Assembly (NCBI GenBank): GCA_030374735.1
Contig: JASCIV010000148.1
Span: forward strand, 1-38,196
Length of the DNA: 38,196 bases
From: Gracilaria caudata
Taxonomy: Eukaryota > Rhodophyta > Florideophyceae > Gracilariales > Gracilariaceae
Reading direction: 5' to 3'
Shown here: positions 17,130-27,939 of the stretch, in pieces
Position numbering within the stretch: position 1 is the stretch's first letter
How the letters are laid out: each line of letters opens with the position of its first letter
Translations under genes and position numbers: made by a program
The notes under the pieces: model-generated
Databases searched by the model: none
What the model was told of the DNA's origin: nothing
The model's input: only the letters and a program-made list of their open reading frames with translations

Positions 17130-18900
17130 GGTCTTCCTACAAGAAAGGGTGAAAAGCTTGGGTAAAGAGAATTATTTGTGAATAAAATTCGATAATAATT
17201 CAGGGGTTCTAGAAATTCTTGCACCTCGGGCTAATTAGATGAATCTGAAAGAAAATTATTCTTTGGAATCTCCCAGTTGGTTATGGTTTTGATTTTGTGT
17301 TCTTCGGTAGATTCTCTCTCGTTGCCAACGACATGACAAGCTATTCGACTTTGATTGGTAGAAACTTCTATTTTAAAAGCTTTTCTTTCAGCCTATGCGA
17401 GCGAAGCCGGTCAAATACATGTCGGAAATGTTCAATGTGCTCCTTACATTTCTTGCTGTAAATCAGAATGTCGTCAAGATACGCCAGGGAAAAGCTTTCT
17501 TGATGGCGTTTTTGAGCACACCGTTTATAAGGCCCACAGATCTTTTTAAGATTATCCTCAAACCAAAAGCGGTACGAGGAATTTAAAAGTTCTCTATCTT
17601 CTTCTGAAGGCGATGAGTAGAAAACCTCTAAGAGTGAAATCGAGTGTATCCCTCTGAAATCGAATTTTGAAAGTGTTCTCGAGCCATAGGGTGGGTCAAG
17701 TATATCGTGCATTCACGGTGGGATAAGTAATCTTCGTCCAGGGGTTTTTCTGTGCTCAGTACTAGATATAGGATCTCAGACCTCCATCTTTCCTGGCAGC
17801 AGTCAGGATGGCTTCACCTCACGGGCTTGAACTCTGATGTTTGACTCTTTTTTCAATGAGGTCTTCGAGATGAATTGGTAGTTCTTTCAATTTTTTAAAG
17901 TACATTCGGTTGATTTCTTTTGTCCGTGGCGCTGCACCTGAAGTGAATTCGATTTGAAAATGTTTCCTTGTTTCCCGTAAGGAAGTAGATCTTTTGGTAA
18001 CGTATCCCAGAGATGCTAACATTCTCTCAGAACGTGCTGTACTCTGGTCTCTTCAAAGTTTCATTCGTTGTTTTGTTGGGCGAACCACCACAACAAACAT
18101 CCGTGGCTTTGTTCGGCTTCACTTCTTGATAGTTTTCTCAGATGTTGGCCTTAAGGAGTATGATCTTTGAGTTGTGACAAAATACGATTCACTTGGCCCT
18201 ATGGTTGTTATAAACGTTGCACGTATGGAGCCAGGCGCTCTCTAGAATAACGTCATATGCACCTTAAGCGGAAAGAACGACGCGTTTTTTTCTCCCAGTT
18301 CCCCTTTTTGGAGACCTTTTCCTTCTTCATTGTTTTATGAGCATAGTAATGGAGCCGCTAGTCATTTCTGCCTCCTATCTGATGTAATGATAGCTATCTT
18401 CATACTATTGCACATGGATATTCACGAATAGAGATGTGAGAAAAAGCTGAGCAATTTTTGACCTTCGTTACGCTAAACATTAGATAAGAAGTTTACATCT
18501 TCCGTTCTTAGGGAGTTCTTCTTGAGTGTCCATGCTTATCTGCTTCTCGAATAAGTTCGTTGTAGATTGATGCATTCGATTTTTGAGGGTCGATGAAGCT
18601 CAATTAGGTTCGGTGGTCTTCCAGGGATTTGACGTGGCTGCAGGGCTTGAACCAATTGCCGGTTTCTCCGGGAGTTTTTTTGGGCAGCGCCGATCATTTC
18701 TCACATATTCAGGTTCCCAGGCAAAGCTGAAGCTTATTAAATTTTTCACTACTAAGTCATTCGATGCATAAGTTTTGCTAGATTTCAAATAGAATTTCAA
18801 TTGAGCGTGCATGGGTTGTTTTCCCAATGTGTTGATTTTGATAAATCCCACCCGGATACGAATCGCACACACCACAGCCGTAGCCTTTGATCTTAATGTA
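17130..18900 (-). mobile_element. Old Ty3/gypsy retrotransposon relic (protease and reverse transcriptase)
   Basis: On the minus strand, heavily mutated pol segments appear in the right order. A possible protease start (GFIKINTLGKQ, SKTYASNDLVVKNL, about 18650-18850) comes first. The protease end GAYDVILESAWL follows (about 18260; compare DVILG..WL). Reverse transcriptase fingers come next: FQIEFTSGAAPRTKEINRMY and LPIHLEDLIEK..., SSSP (17819-18022). The palm has AYLDDILIYSKK (about 17440), keeping the catalytic YLDD. The connection segment HKIKTITNWEIP and FLEPLNYYR lies near 17180-17300. There are many stops and frameshifts and no LTRs were found. It is clearly older than the plus-strand element at 29.6 kb and belongs to another lineage (YLDD rather than YTDD). 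Confidence 0.82.
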
Positions 18901-19818
18901 CCTTGCTCTCAACAAACGATTTTTCTCATGCGAGATAGCATTGACGTGATGGAGAGGTCTCAATATGCAAGGTTGTGTTACGTGATGTGAGACGCCTACC
19001 CGGCGACGATGACGACGAAGATATATTAGCGAACGGATGGAGTGGTAGAATCGCTCGTAGAGATCTTCTATTTAAATGCGACTCGATTCGCAGTGAGTTG
19101 CGGTAGTGGTGGAAGGCTGTGGCTCCGCTTCTGATTCTGCTTATTTCACCGGAGCAATGACTCAATTATGAGCAGCGGTATCCTGCTAGAGTCATTCGAA
19201 TATCCTGGGTTTGAAGTCAGCTTCAATCTCATTGGATTGAGAAAGATGAGCTGGAATACGTGAGAAAAATATCTGAAAGCAAACGTTTAGAATTTCTTGT
19301 ACTTTTCGCTTCATTTCTACCATCACAGTAACTATGCAGGTGCACCAACGTCTCACAATGCTTCTCATATCCAATGTGTCGCCATCAGTAATTACTGCAT
19401 TGCTCGGCTTCCCTTCACTGCGCTTCTTGCTCACATTCTACATCCACGTCTCTCCTTTCCCTTCATAATCTAGTCTCTTCTCTCGCAGAAACCAATCTAT
19501 GCTGCTCGAGGTTCTGAATCATTCTCCAGAGAATAATGAAGGAGTAAAAGGAAACGTTGAAGAAGCATTGAAACATGCGATTAATGGAGCACATGTCCTG
19601 CATTGTATCTGATTCAGAGCGCATTCCATCACTTCCATGTTCTGGAAGAGCGCATTCGTATCAAACTATGAAGGCCCTCAGCATCGGTTTAGAGGCCTCA
19701 GACTTTTTTCATCGCCAAAAAGCAACGTATACCTTCCAATAGATACAACAGATATTTTCTAAGCGAAAGTATGAGTTTCAGACGGGGCTCAGAGAAGTAA
19801 TAGGATCTTTTTCCAAGA
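18901..19818. other. AT-rich region, no clear gene
   Basis: Minus-strand frames at 19192-19434 (80 codons from an ATG) and 18926-19165 have no recognisable product. They might be gag remains of the old gypsy element given their position, but no gag motif or CCHC knuckle is visible. Confidence 0.4.
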
Positions 19819-20260
19819 GTTCTCTTAGGAAAATTTGATTCAAAAATGGCGCACTTCATCTTGCGAAAAGCAGAAAATGGCGCAAAATTTTGTAACATGT
19901 CTCCTATAAATGGAGCACAAAAATTAGGCTTTAAACCATTTGAACGCCGTTCTCGAGTAGAACTAGGATAAACTGTACGCCATTTATCAAAGTGTTTACA
20001 AATGGCGTACAAATACAAAGCATATTTTGGGCTGGCGAAAAGGAGAAATACTTAGTTCAGCGCCACTTATAAACTATTTCTTAATACAGCCGCAAATGGC
20101 GAACAATATATTGCACATTTACTTGAAAATGGCGTCCAAATGGTTTATAAGCTAATTTTTGTGCTCTATTCATAGAGGACATGTTACAAAATTGTGTGCC
20201 ATTCACTACTTTTTGCAAGATAGAGTGCGCCATTTGTGAATCAATTTTTGCTAGGGTTCC
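19819..20260. repeat. Foldback: ~170-bp inverted repeat with ~100-bp spacer
   Basis: The left arm (about 19819-19986) and right arm (about 20091-20260) are imperfect reverse complements along their whole length. For example, CACAAAAATTAG and TTTTGTAACATGT on the left match CTAATTTTTGTG and ACATGTTACAAAA on the right. By eye roughly four of five bases pair. A perfect inner palindrome, TGTACGCCATTT (19974-19985) and AAATGGCGTACA (20000-20011), sits at the edge of the spacer. The motif AAATGGCG or its complement recurs about eight times. It fits a foldback or MITE-type element whose transcript would form a long hairpin. Confidence 0.85.
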
Positions 20261-20339
20261 AGCATCTTGTTGCCACAAAATTTCTTTAGGATGCATATGA
20301 AGGAATAAAGACAAAGCTAGTTAACAAGAATTTAGTAGT

Positions 20340-21260
20340 CACGAGAGAGAAAGGAAAGCGTCGCCAAGAAAAGCACCAGAAAAATGGTGCATGCAGGGAC
20401 TGGCCTCCCGCCATTTTGAAAGCACTCAAAGGAACAAGGCAGAAATGCTCCGCGTGATCAATGCTTGAGAAGGGAAGAATATGCTTCGTCGAAGCGCTGA
20501 AACAAATGCAAAGGTCAGTACTCTAGAACTGGAATCGTCTGCTGAAGATTCTGATCTGCGCAATTATGACCTTAATGTGATTACTCATTGGAAAATGAAG
20601 CGGCTCTCGCAACAATACGAATCGCGATGACAACAATCTGCTGAATCCCAACAAGAAGCGACTTAAGTCGGTAACGTCTCTCACTCTCGACTTGGTCGAG
20701 ACATCTAATATTGAAAGCCAAATTCTTCAACCTTAAGTCGTACCTCGAGTTCGGTTTCATGTTCAGGTTCATGGCACGAGATAATGAAATACTCGATCGA
20801 GGATCGCAGGTCACTTTCAGAGACATCGAGCATATATAGCAGGAGCACTGTGTTTGACGATAATCAAGAACGCATCAGATGCAATGTGAAACTCAAAGAA
20901 TATGTCGAGGCATGAAGAGATACTGAAATCAGTGCTCAACTTGTTAACTGACATGGGTCAGACAGTTCTGAAGACACAGTTTGAGAAGATGACGTAGAGA
21001 AATTCATGATGGTCAAGGAAAGAAAGCCTGCGGCCAAAAATCCATGAACTCAGATGCTCGCAACGAGATTAGCCCAAAAGTCACGTGGATCTCGTTGGGC
21101 CAAATCTCGAGGAAGTAAGAAGAGCCGAACACGAGCATCACGTGCGATTCCATTGGGTCCCAGTGGTAAGGTCCGAAATATCCGAAGAAGAAATCATTGA
21201 AGGCTCCTCTGTCAGAGTCTGAATCAAGTTGTATTCTCAGAAGTCCAAAAAATGTAACAC
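20340..21260 (+). pseudogene. Unrecognised decayed coding frame, single frame with stops
   Basis: One plus-strand frame can be read for ~300 codons with about nine stops and no apparent frameshift. It includes RERKASPRKAPEKWCMQGLA, MLRRSAETNAKVSTLELESS, SWHEIMKYSIEDRRSLSETS, VFDDNQERIRCNVKLKEYVE and a basic end with SRGSKKSRTRASRAIPLGPS. The composition is hydrophilic and rich in S, E, K and R, as in a disordered nuclear or gag-like protein. Several stops are TGA where CGA (Arg) would fit, consistent with cytosine deamination. No family is recognised. A minus-strand frame at 21013-21336 is probably its shadow. Confidence 0.45.
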
Positions 21261-22016
21261 ATGACGTGTAAATTGGAGTCGTTTTCATTCTTTCCCGTCT
21301 TTCTTCCTTCTTAACACTCTTAAGAGATTCCCGCATTTTCTAAACTGCGAGGGGTGAAAAACATCTTTCCGAGATATTTTTGCTCCTCCGTGGGTACAAA
21401 GAAAATAGATCCAAATGCATATAGAGAACTGTTAGGTTAATAATCTGTTGGCTTGCATGCAGTAGTTCAGTAGCTTTTCTACACAGGTAGAGGTGCGCGA
21501 ATAAGATAGAGTTTTATGTAACTCTGGTTCTCACTTTTTTCAACGAAGAATTCTGTAAATGACAAGGTCAGTTCCGATGAAGACTTGAACGACATTGATA
21601 GTCATCTGCCCTAGTATTTACTGGAAAGAAGATATCGTTCACACAACTCAACAGCTCCGTCATAATCCATTTCCCCGAGACTGCGACTTTTGCTTTTTAG
21701 TTCTTCTGTGTTCTCGGAATTTCAGTTTAGTATGCTACATTGCAAGTTAAGCAAAGAAAAGGCCGATAAACTGCAGAAGGTGCAGGTTGCTCTAGTTGGC
21801 CATCCGAAATTTTTTTTGGAAAAAGCAACTTCCTGGCATGAGATTTTTATGTCATTTAGTGCGATTTCGTAGTCTGTTCAAGGGCAATGAAAAGAGGATT
21901 TCCATCTCATGCTAGTTGAGAAGCTACTACAGCACTTCTCAGAAACTTTAATCCAAATTTAAATCAACGATTTTCGTTTTACCTCCATATATTTCCATGA
22001 GTTGGAGCTCTGAATC
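21261..22016. other. AT-rich spacer, nothing recognised
   Basis: Only short frames and homopolymer-rich sequence are seen. Confidence 0.45.
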
Positions 22017-23190
22017 TCAATCTTGGCGTTTTGGCCTCCTTAGTACACTCCCTTCCCCCAAAGCGGTTTCTAGTCGCACTTCTCCCCGGGTTCTTCTCGC
22101 TGCACCTCCAAATGCGCTCCACTGTCCGCACCGTGCGCACCACCCTTCGATACCGCACCAACAACGACCCCCCCGGCCTCCTCTTCCTCCCACATCCACA
22201 ATACCCTTCCCCTTTTCAATTACTTCTTGCCATTTCTGAAGACTACTCTCCGCGTCCATCTCCGCTCCGCTCTAACTTGCGCGTTTTCTCATCCTCTCCA
22301 TCTCTTTTCGTCTTGGGCGTCACAGACGACCACTGTTCAGCGCGAAATCTCCCCCCAGCTCTCTCTGCAAATTATTCCAGCCCCGTCCAGCATACCTATC
22401 ATCTCCACAAATAGCTGGGACACCCTTCCAACCTGTCCCAACTGCCTGTTCGACACAGCAACCCACTCCTTCAGATTAAAATTCTCCTCCAACAGATCCC
22501 GCAGTTTCCTTGCTACGCGATCCACTATCCCATCCACATGCAACGTTATTTCCATCTCCATCACCTTCAACGCACCTTGCAAGCTCGAGATCGCTTCTAC
22601 AAACACGCGATATTCAGACGCACGCACGCAGTACAGCCTCACCAATGCCCACAACCTTATTTGCAATGAAAGCGTCCATTTCGTCCTTCACATCGTACCA
22701 CATATTTCTCAACAGCGCTTTCATCTCGGAGCTAACTCCTGACCTGGCTCGCCCTCCCGCCACTGCCTCAAATCTCCTCGCCAATTCCGAGCTTGCTCAG
22801 GTGCACTGTATCCTTCCGTGGATTCGCACTACATTCTTCCTTCTCCCGAGTTGGGATTTCGGGTACCTTCTCCTCCTTCATCTTTATTATCACCAGAACC
22901 TCTTTCTCCTTCACATTTGACTTCAGAATTGCTCGAGATCAAAAACGGATTCTCCTGGCAACACACTCTCCGATACGGAAACCAATGGCCACCCTATGGC
23001 CCGCTAGCATGGCAAGTTTTACTGCCGTCAATTATCGCCACAGTTTTTTGTGCCATTTCTCCGCCGTATTTCTCATTTTCATGTACAAGTTTCGCCTCAT
23101 TCCACCACATCACAAGAAATGCTCTAAACATTCTCACGACACCACACTTTTTTCCATACCCTGAACACCACCTTTCTCGATTAATCGCTT
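22017..23190 (-). pseudogene. Unrecognised decayed gene on the purine-rich strand
   Basis: Reading the minus strand from 23190, protein-like segments follow each other in shifting frames. The order is VRMFRAFLVMWWNEAKLVHE, NEKYGGEMAQKTVAIIDGSK, an acidic stretch CEGERGSGDNKDEGGEGTRN, MKALLRNMWYDVKDEMDAF, and a helical part with FVEAISSLQGALKVMEMEI and DRVARKLRDLLEENFNLKEW. A charged tail runs to about 22080. At least one stop (about 23008) and three frameshifts interrupt it. The large helical segment is amphipathic and looks like a former structured domain, but I cannot name it. It may be a second gene of the transposon whose transposase relic lies at 25.6-27.7 kb on the other strand (inference). 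The plus-strand frames here are C/T-rich shadows. Confidence 0.45.
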
Positions 23191-23758
23191 AGCACAACCG
23201 TTTTCCATGTTTATTAACAAGAACATATCACCTGGATTATATACCGCACCCAAAAGGGTTCCTTCGAGGTATATTACCTTTCATACCCAAAAGCTTTATA
23301 ATCGTGGTAGGAGGAAATTTTTCTCATTAATGTAATCTCTACTACACTCTTCTACGTACTTTTATTTATGGAATCGAGGGTGTTGCCTCAAAGCCTTTCT
23401 GCCCAGTTTCCGACAAAATTAGGTTTTCAGTATATATATGTATTACACTTAATATGAAAACGACATACATCCTGCCAATTTGCAACATCTGTCCCACCTT
23501 TCTACCGTAATAGACTCATGTGAAGCGCAAATCACTGTTCCCCCCAGTCTAGTCCTTCAGTCTATAAATAGGGTTTACATTATCCCACAAAGTACCCTCA
23601 GAGAAGTCCATGATATCCCTGCTGAACTAATGAAAGTGCTGGACGAGGTCTGTATGGTAGGCAAAAGGCTTTCAAATCGAAACATTGTAAAAGAAGCTGT
23701 AATTCTGAACCAAATTTTTCATATTAGATTCGATATTGTTGGATTTGTAGAAAGCGTA
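23191..23758. other. AT-rich spacer between two decayed minus-strand frames
   Basis: No convincing coding sequence. The start of a 229-codon plus-strand frame (23480-24169) lies here; it looks like a shadow of the acidic and basic minus-strand frame. Confidence 0.4.
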
Positions 23759-24697
23759 TTAGTGCTTGACCGAAGGAAGACCTTCCAGGGTATGTTCAAC
23801 TTTCTCAGGCAACCTGCTTCCACTCGAATCTTTACTTTCACCTTGTTCCTTCTCTTCGGTTTCATAGATTTCTTTCTCAGGTTTTTCATTCTTGGGCCTC
23901 CCAAATCTCTTGGGCTTTTTTTCAAGAACTTTACTTCGATCCAATATTCAAAGTTTTCTTCACGTAATCATTATCAAGGGTGGAGTTCTTCGCCCAAACT
24001 TCGTATTTGGTACTTTGTAAAGCATGTATTTCACTACAACGGTGCAGTATTTTTGGAGTTGTCGAGCAAGAAGCAGGAAAATGCTATACAAAAGCTTTGG
24101 TTTCGTGAGAGAGTGTGTGTGAGTGCGGAGCGGTGGACTGTAAGAGAATATGGCCACTATACCACATGACTAGACTCTGTGCTGTGGTTACCTAGTTCAG
24201 AATTACTTTATTCATAAACATTCCGGCCCTATCCACCGCTTTTCAGTATTCGAATATCCATGCATGGTACACCACACAAGCCCTACATTTCTTGCGGCTT
24301 TCATCATTCTATCCCCCATTCTGTTGCTAATTAGGCAGAGAGCCACAGCAATCTGGCCATATAATGCATCTACAAATGCCGTCTTCTTGACCAAGAACTC
24401 ACTGGCAGTACTATTCCCTTTCATATTCTCTTGCGGCTGCAACAACCAATGCTGTCGAAACCCATCTTCGTGCACTGTTTTTTCTATCCTAGGCACATCA
24501 TCTTCCCCCTCAACATTGATAATTGAATTCTACCTAGTCCAGTTCCTTTGTTGGGAAAGGTTTTCTTTCGAGGCGAGGTTATTTTTGCAAGCATCCATTA
24601 CGATCCGAGGAACGCCTATGTGGACCGCGACCCCCCTCTCGTTTTCTCCCTCTATCATACGCTCATCGTCCTGAAGCCTATTCTCGCTCTTTCTCAT
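23759..24697 (-). pseudogene. Unrecognised decayed gene with AT-hook-like motif
   Basis: An ATG at 24697 opens one frame, MRKSENRLQDDERMIEGENE, with an in-frame TAG at 24532-24530. It continues through IINVEGEDDVPRIEKTVHED, KTAFVDALYGQIAVALCLIS and NRMGDRMMKAARNVGLVWC to a stop at 24212. Protein-like text resumes in other frames (KYEVWAKNSTLDNDYVKKTL; then KKPKRFGRPKNEKPEKEIYE and an E/K/S-rich tail to 23759). KRFGRPK resembles an AT-hook (GRP core flanked by basic residues), suggesting a DNA-binding or transposon-encoded protein. This and the relic at 22017-23190 have the same strand and style and could be parts of one gene. No family is recognised. Confidence 0.42.
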
Positions 24698-25021
24698 TGT
24701 TATCCAGCAATATTAATTAAAGTATTCGTACAAGAGTTTATTCTCGCCAAGAACAGGTTTTGCTCTCTGAACGGGCGGTGTTTGCTTCATTTTCATACAC
24801 CGGAAACACAGATTGATTAACGAAAATCATCTTGAAGTCTGGTATTATGATTTTTTTCAGTACTACAACCAGAGAGTGCAATTAGTGTGCGGCACACTAA
24901 TTCGTCTCTGTTCTCGTAACGCTAGTTTGGTGGTCAACAAAGGAGTATTGAGAATGAACGGGAAACCGGTGAAATTAATCAAAAGTGGAGGTTCAAATTT
25001 GTTAGTTTATTGGACAGCATA

Positions 25022-25595
25022 ACTCGCAGTTAACTTCGCTTTTGCCATTTCAGATCGTCTTGAAACTATCCATGATGATCAAACTTAGTAGTTTAACCAA
25101 TCTCGTTGGCTACCCTCCGTGGACGTGCCGTCAAAACAAAGAGGATTGGTCCTGGTAATAGAATGGTCGTTAACGACTGGTCCTGAGAATAGACACATAG
25201 CTGGCCGATTAAATACCTCGTCATATAGCTGAATAACAAAATCCCACACCTAAGTTCACAGTTCGATACTCCTCACTTGCCGCGTGTGGCGGCTCAGCAT
25301 CACGTGTAATCCACACCACTCCCTGCGACGCACCCCCTTCTAATATCCGCTCACCATACTTGACGCACTTTTCACAGGACACCCTCCCCATAATCTACCC
25401 CTTTTCTCCCTCCACACCACGCTCTCAACCATGTCGCACTGACGTTTCAACGCTCGCTCCTTTTCCATCCGTAACATCGCTGCCCTTCAGAGGCTCCAAA
25501 ACAAATGCCCACATCGATTCAACCCAACCAAGCGCTTCTTCTCTCCAGGCCGTGGCGCCACTCAATTTCCACCGCGCACAAAGCGCCACAAGTCC
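25022..25595. other. Spacer upstream of the transposase relic
   Basis: Nothing coding is recognised. At 25147-25192 a 12-bp perfect palindrome GTCGTTAACGAC (25166-25177) is flanked by two direct copies of TGGTCCTG..AATAGA. The C-rich part from 25360 may hold the disordered N-terminus of the following gene. Confidence 0.4.
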
Positions 25596-27690
25596 ATGCC
25601 CCACATCCTCAACTTCTCCACTCCCTCAAACCGTCCCTCCGACAATGTCCCTCTCGATGAAGATGACTCTTACAAACAGGAGCAAGCCTCTCTCTCACTT
25701 CACACTGAAGATGACTTCCACATCGCCCAAAATTACATATCCTTCTCCCTCCCCTGTTCTCTTCCATGCACCCACCTCTCTCCTTCCCCGCTCTTCAACA
25801 ATCAACATCTCGAACAAATCTTCCTTTACATTTTTTCCATCGCGTCCTTACTCGTTCACCGAAAGGCTGACGAACTCATCTTCCTTTTCAACGATCCCGA
25901 CTTCTCGAAGTCCACTTTCCGTAATCGGCGAAGCAGTGCCTTCAACTTCAAGAAAACATCTTCAGAGAATGATTCAGCACGATCTGATTCACCCTCTTTA
26001 CCATCTACGACTCACAATTCTCCGCAACCATCCAACCCTTCCGAAAGCGAGTAATCAACGTGCACATTTCAACCAAACCTTTTCTGGCTCTCCCGCACTC
26101 GCTCATCGCATGGGCTAAACACATGGAAAAGAAGTTGTCCCAGCTCTCAAATATGCAATCATGCATTCTTCCGACGACAACATTATCTGGCATCTCCCCC
26201 ACACAACCGGTAACAATTCCTTTGTCTGCCTCATCCAAATCTACTCCGCAAGTCTTCCACTTTCCCAAAGTCTCAGCAACCACCTCCTACCGTCTCCACA
26301 TTTCACCTCTCAACTTTACAGATTTATTCCACTGCCAGTGCATCACCGACAACACCACTCTTCTTGGTTATGTATCCACCTCCCTCTTACTCATCTCCTT
26401 ATCCTCCGGCGCGGACCTTCTCCGGTAGACCTCCTCCAATGTTCCCCGCCACTTAAAAATGGAACAGATCCAGCTGGATATCCCCGACGTTCTCGATCCC
26501 ATATTATCTTCCGGTATTGTCGGCTTCCCCTTTCGCGACGCACACGATTTGCTCTGTAACTGCGACCCGGTCATTGCCAGCTATTGTGCAGACATCCCGG
26601 ATGCCAAAGATGTCTTCGCCATCTCGCATGGAACCCGTCCCCAACATCCATGACAGAGGTGCAATGTGCCGCGAACAAACTTAAATATCCATTCCAACAC
26701 ACACATTTCACGTACCGAAAACCAAACCCGAAGTGCACGCCATACTCAATCCGCACTTCTCCGCGAGTCAGAGCAAGCTCAGCTTCGACGCAAGCCTTGA
26801 GTCGCTCGAACCAAGAAAGAGCAAGCACTCGATACTCTCTATGCCCTTTTCATCGCAAAGTACGCACCCTTCTTCGATTCCTACCCCCTCTTCAATATTT
26901 CTTCTCTACTCTCTCCTTACTAAATCCTCTCTTTCGAACAACTCTATAACTTCTCTCTCGCAGCGTCCAAGCTCGTCAAAATCACCGCTATCGAACGTCT
27001 CCGATCCGAATCCTTTTTAACTCCGTCGGCACGTCCAACACACGGACAACCTTCAAATCCGTTCTTAATTCTATTCAAAAACACTCCAACACCTTCCTCG
27101 CCGCTATTGAAAGACAATCCACGGCCGCAGGACTCCACATCGAGTTCTTCAACTCCAACACCGGTTACACTCCAAATGCTTCTTCACCCGCGACGGCATC
27201 CATGGCATGCTGGAAGGTAAGGACTATCGTGCCCTCGACATGGTGCTCCCTTTATTTGACGCCTTTCTCGACCGCTGCTGCAACGATGTTGACACATCCC
27301 CCATCACCAGAGTTTTTTGTATGTACACTGACTTCCTTTTCAACGCAATTCGAACCAATTCAGTCCCGGAATGGACCGAGTCTCGCCTCACTGCAGTCGA
27401 AAAACTGATTCACTCATTCAAACGCACTGCAGTCGCCGTACTCGGCACCTATCATACCCCCATTCTCAGCATCATCAAGTTCCAATTTCTCGACCACATT
27501 GTTTAGGACATTCGAGGATACGGATGCCCCCACTTTGACGATGCAGGCATATACGAGCATGCTCACGTCCTCTTCAACTCACATTATCGAGAAACTTTCA
27601 AGCGCCGCGCCAGAGCCCAGGACGAAACCATCCGCATGTCTATGTCTTGCGAGGCCGGCGGTGTTCTGCCGCCGTGCCACGTGTGGAATT
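25596..27690 (+). pseudogene. Transposase relic, Plavaka/CACTA-like (tentative)
   Basis: Protein-like segments on the plus strand follow the order of Plavaka-type (CACTA-related) transposases. First comes an acidic N-terminus (VPLDEDDSYKQEQASLSL, then KADELIFLFNDPDF). Next is a middle part, IPDVLDPILSSGIVGFPF followed by PVIASYCADIPDAKDVFAIS and HPCQRCNVPRTNL (a C..C zinc-like pair typical of these proteins). Then come FDSYPLFNISSLLSP (about 26875) and LDMVLPLFDAFLDRCCNDVD, and an end segment KFQFLDHIV, DIRGYGCPHFDDAGIYEHAH, YRETFKRRARAQDET. The last block matches the 'K.H.LDH...DI..FG...E..H....YR.T.KR' pattern I associate with this group. There are several frame changes and in-frame stops (one after DHIV at 27504-27506), so it is inactive. 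The family call rests on recalled patterns only. Confidence 0.55.
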
Positions 27691-27790
27691 GTAGAGCCAC
27701 GTCACAGGAACGCCCGCTGTGGTAAGTCCGGAAAACGTCCACACGTGTTAGGGCGGATGAATATGATAGCGGCCAGGGGTGGCAGTTCAC

Positions 27791-27876
27791 TTCATCGCAC
27801 CTTCCGATGAAACACCACTAAATAAAAAATTATTATTTTTTGACGGAAGTGGCGTTTCATCGGAAGTTGAGATGAA
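27791..27876. repeat. 29-bp inverted repeat with AT-rich loop
   Basis: TTCATCGCACCTTCCGATGA extending to 27819 pairs with 27848-27876 at 26 of 29 positions. The inner 19 bp (CTTCCGATGAAACACCACT) have one mismatch. The 28-nt loop is almost all A/T. It directly follows the transposase relic and may be a subterminal or terminal structure of that element. Confidence 0.85.
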
Positions 27877-27939
27877 ATAATTCTAGAATACGCAAACAGC
27901 AAGAATTTGCTGCGAAGAAGGCAGAACAATTGGTGCAAG

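Noticed and set aside
19845..20235. CRISPR-like array from the recurring AAATGGCG motif
   Set aside because: Spacing is irregular, half the copies are inverted and they fall in the arms of one foldback; the host is eukaryotic.
21013..21336. 107-codon minus-strand frame rich in F, Y and W
   Set aside because: It is opposite the basic/serine-rich plus-strand relic and shows no motif.
22227..22742. Plus-strand S/T/P/H-rich frames
   Set aside because: Products of a C/T-rich strand; the minus strand encodes amphipathic helical text instead.
23480..24169. 229-codon plus-strand frame with hydrophobic stretch (TLFLLFGFIDFFLRFFILG)
   Set aside because: The hydrophobic text is exactly opposite an E/K-rich minus-strand frame with an AT-hook-like motif, which is the likelier former gene.
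26005..26283. 92-codon minus-strand frame (GVDLDEADKGIVTGCVGEMP)
   Set aside because: It looked protein-like at first, but lies inside the plus-strand transposase relic with no continuation on either side.
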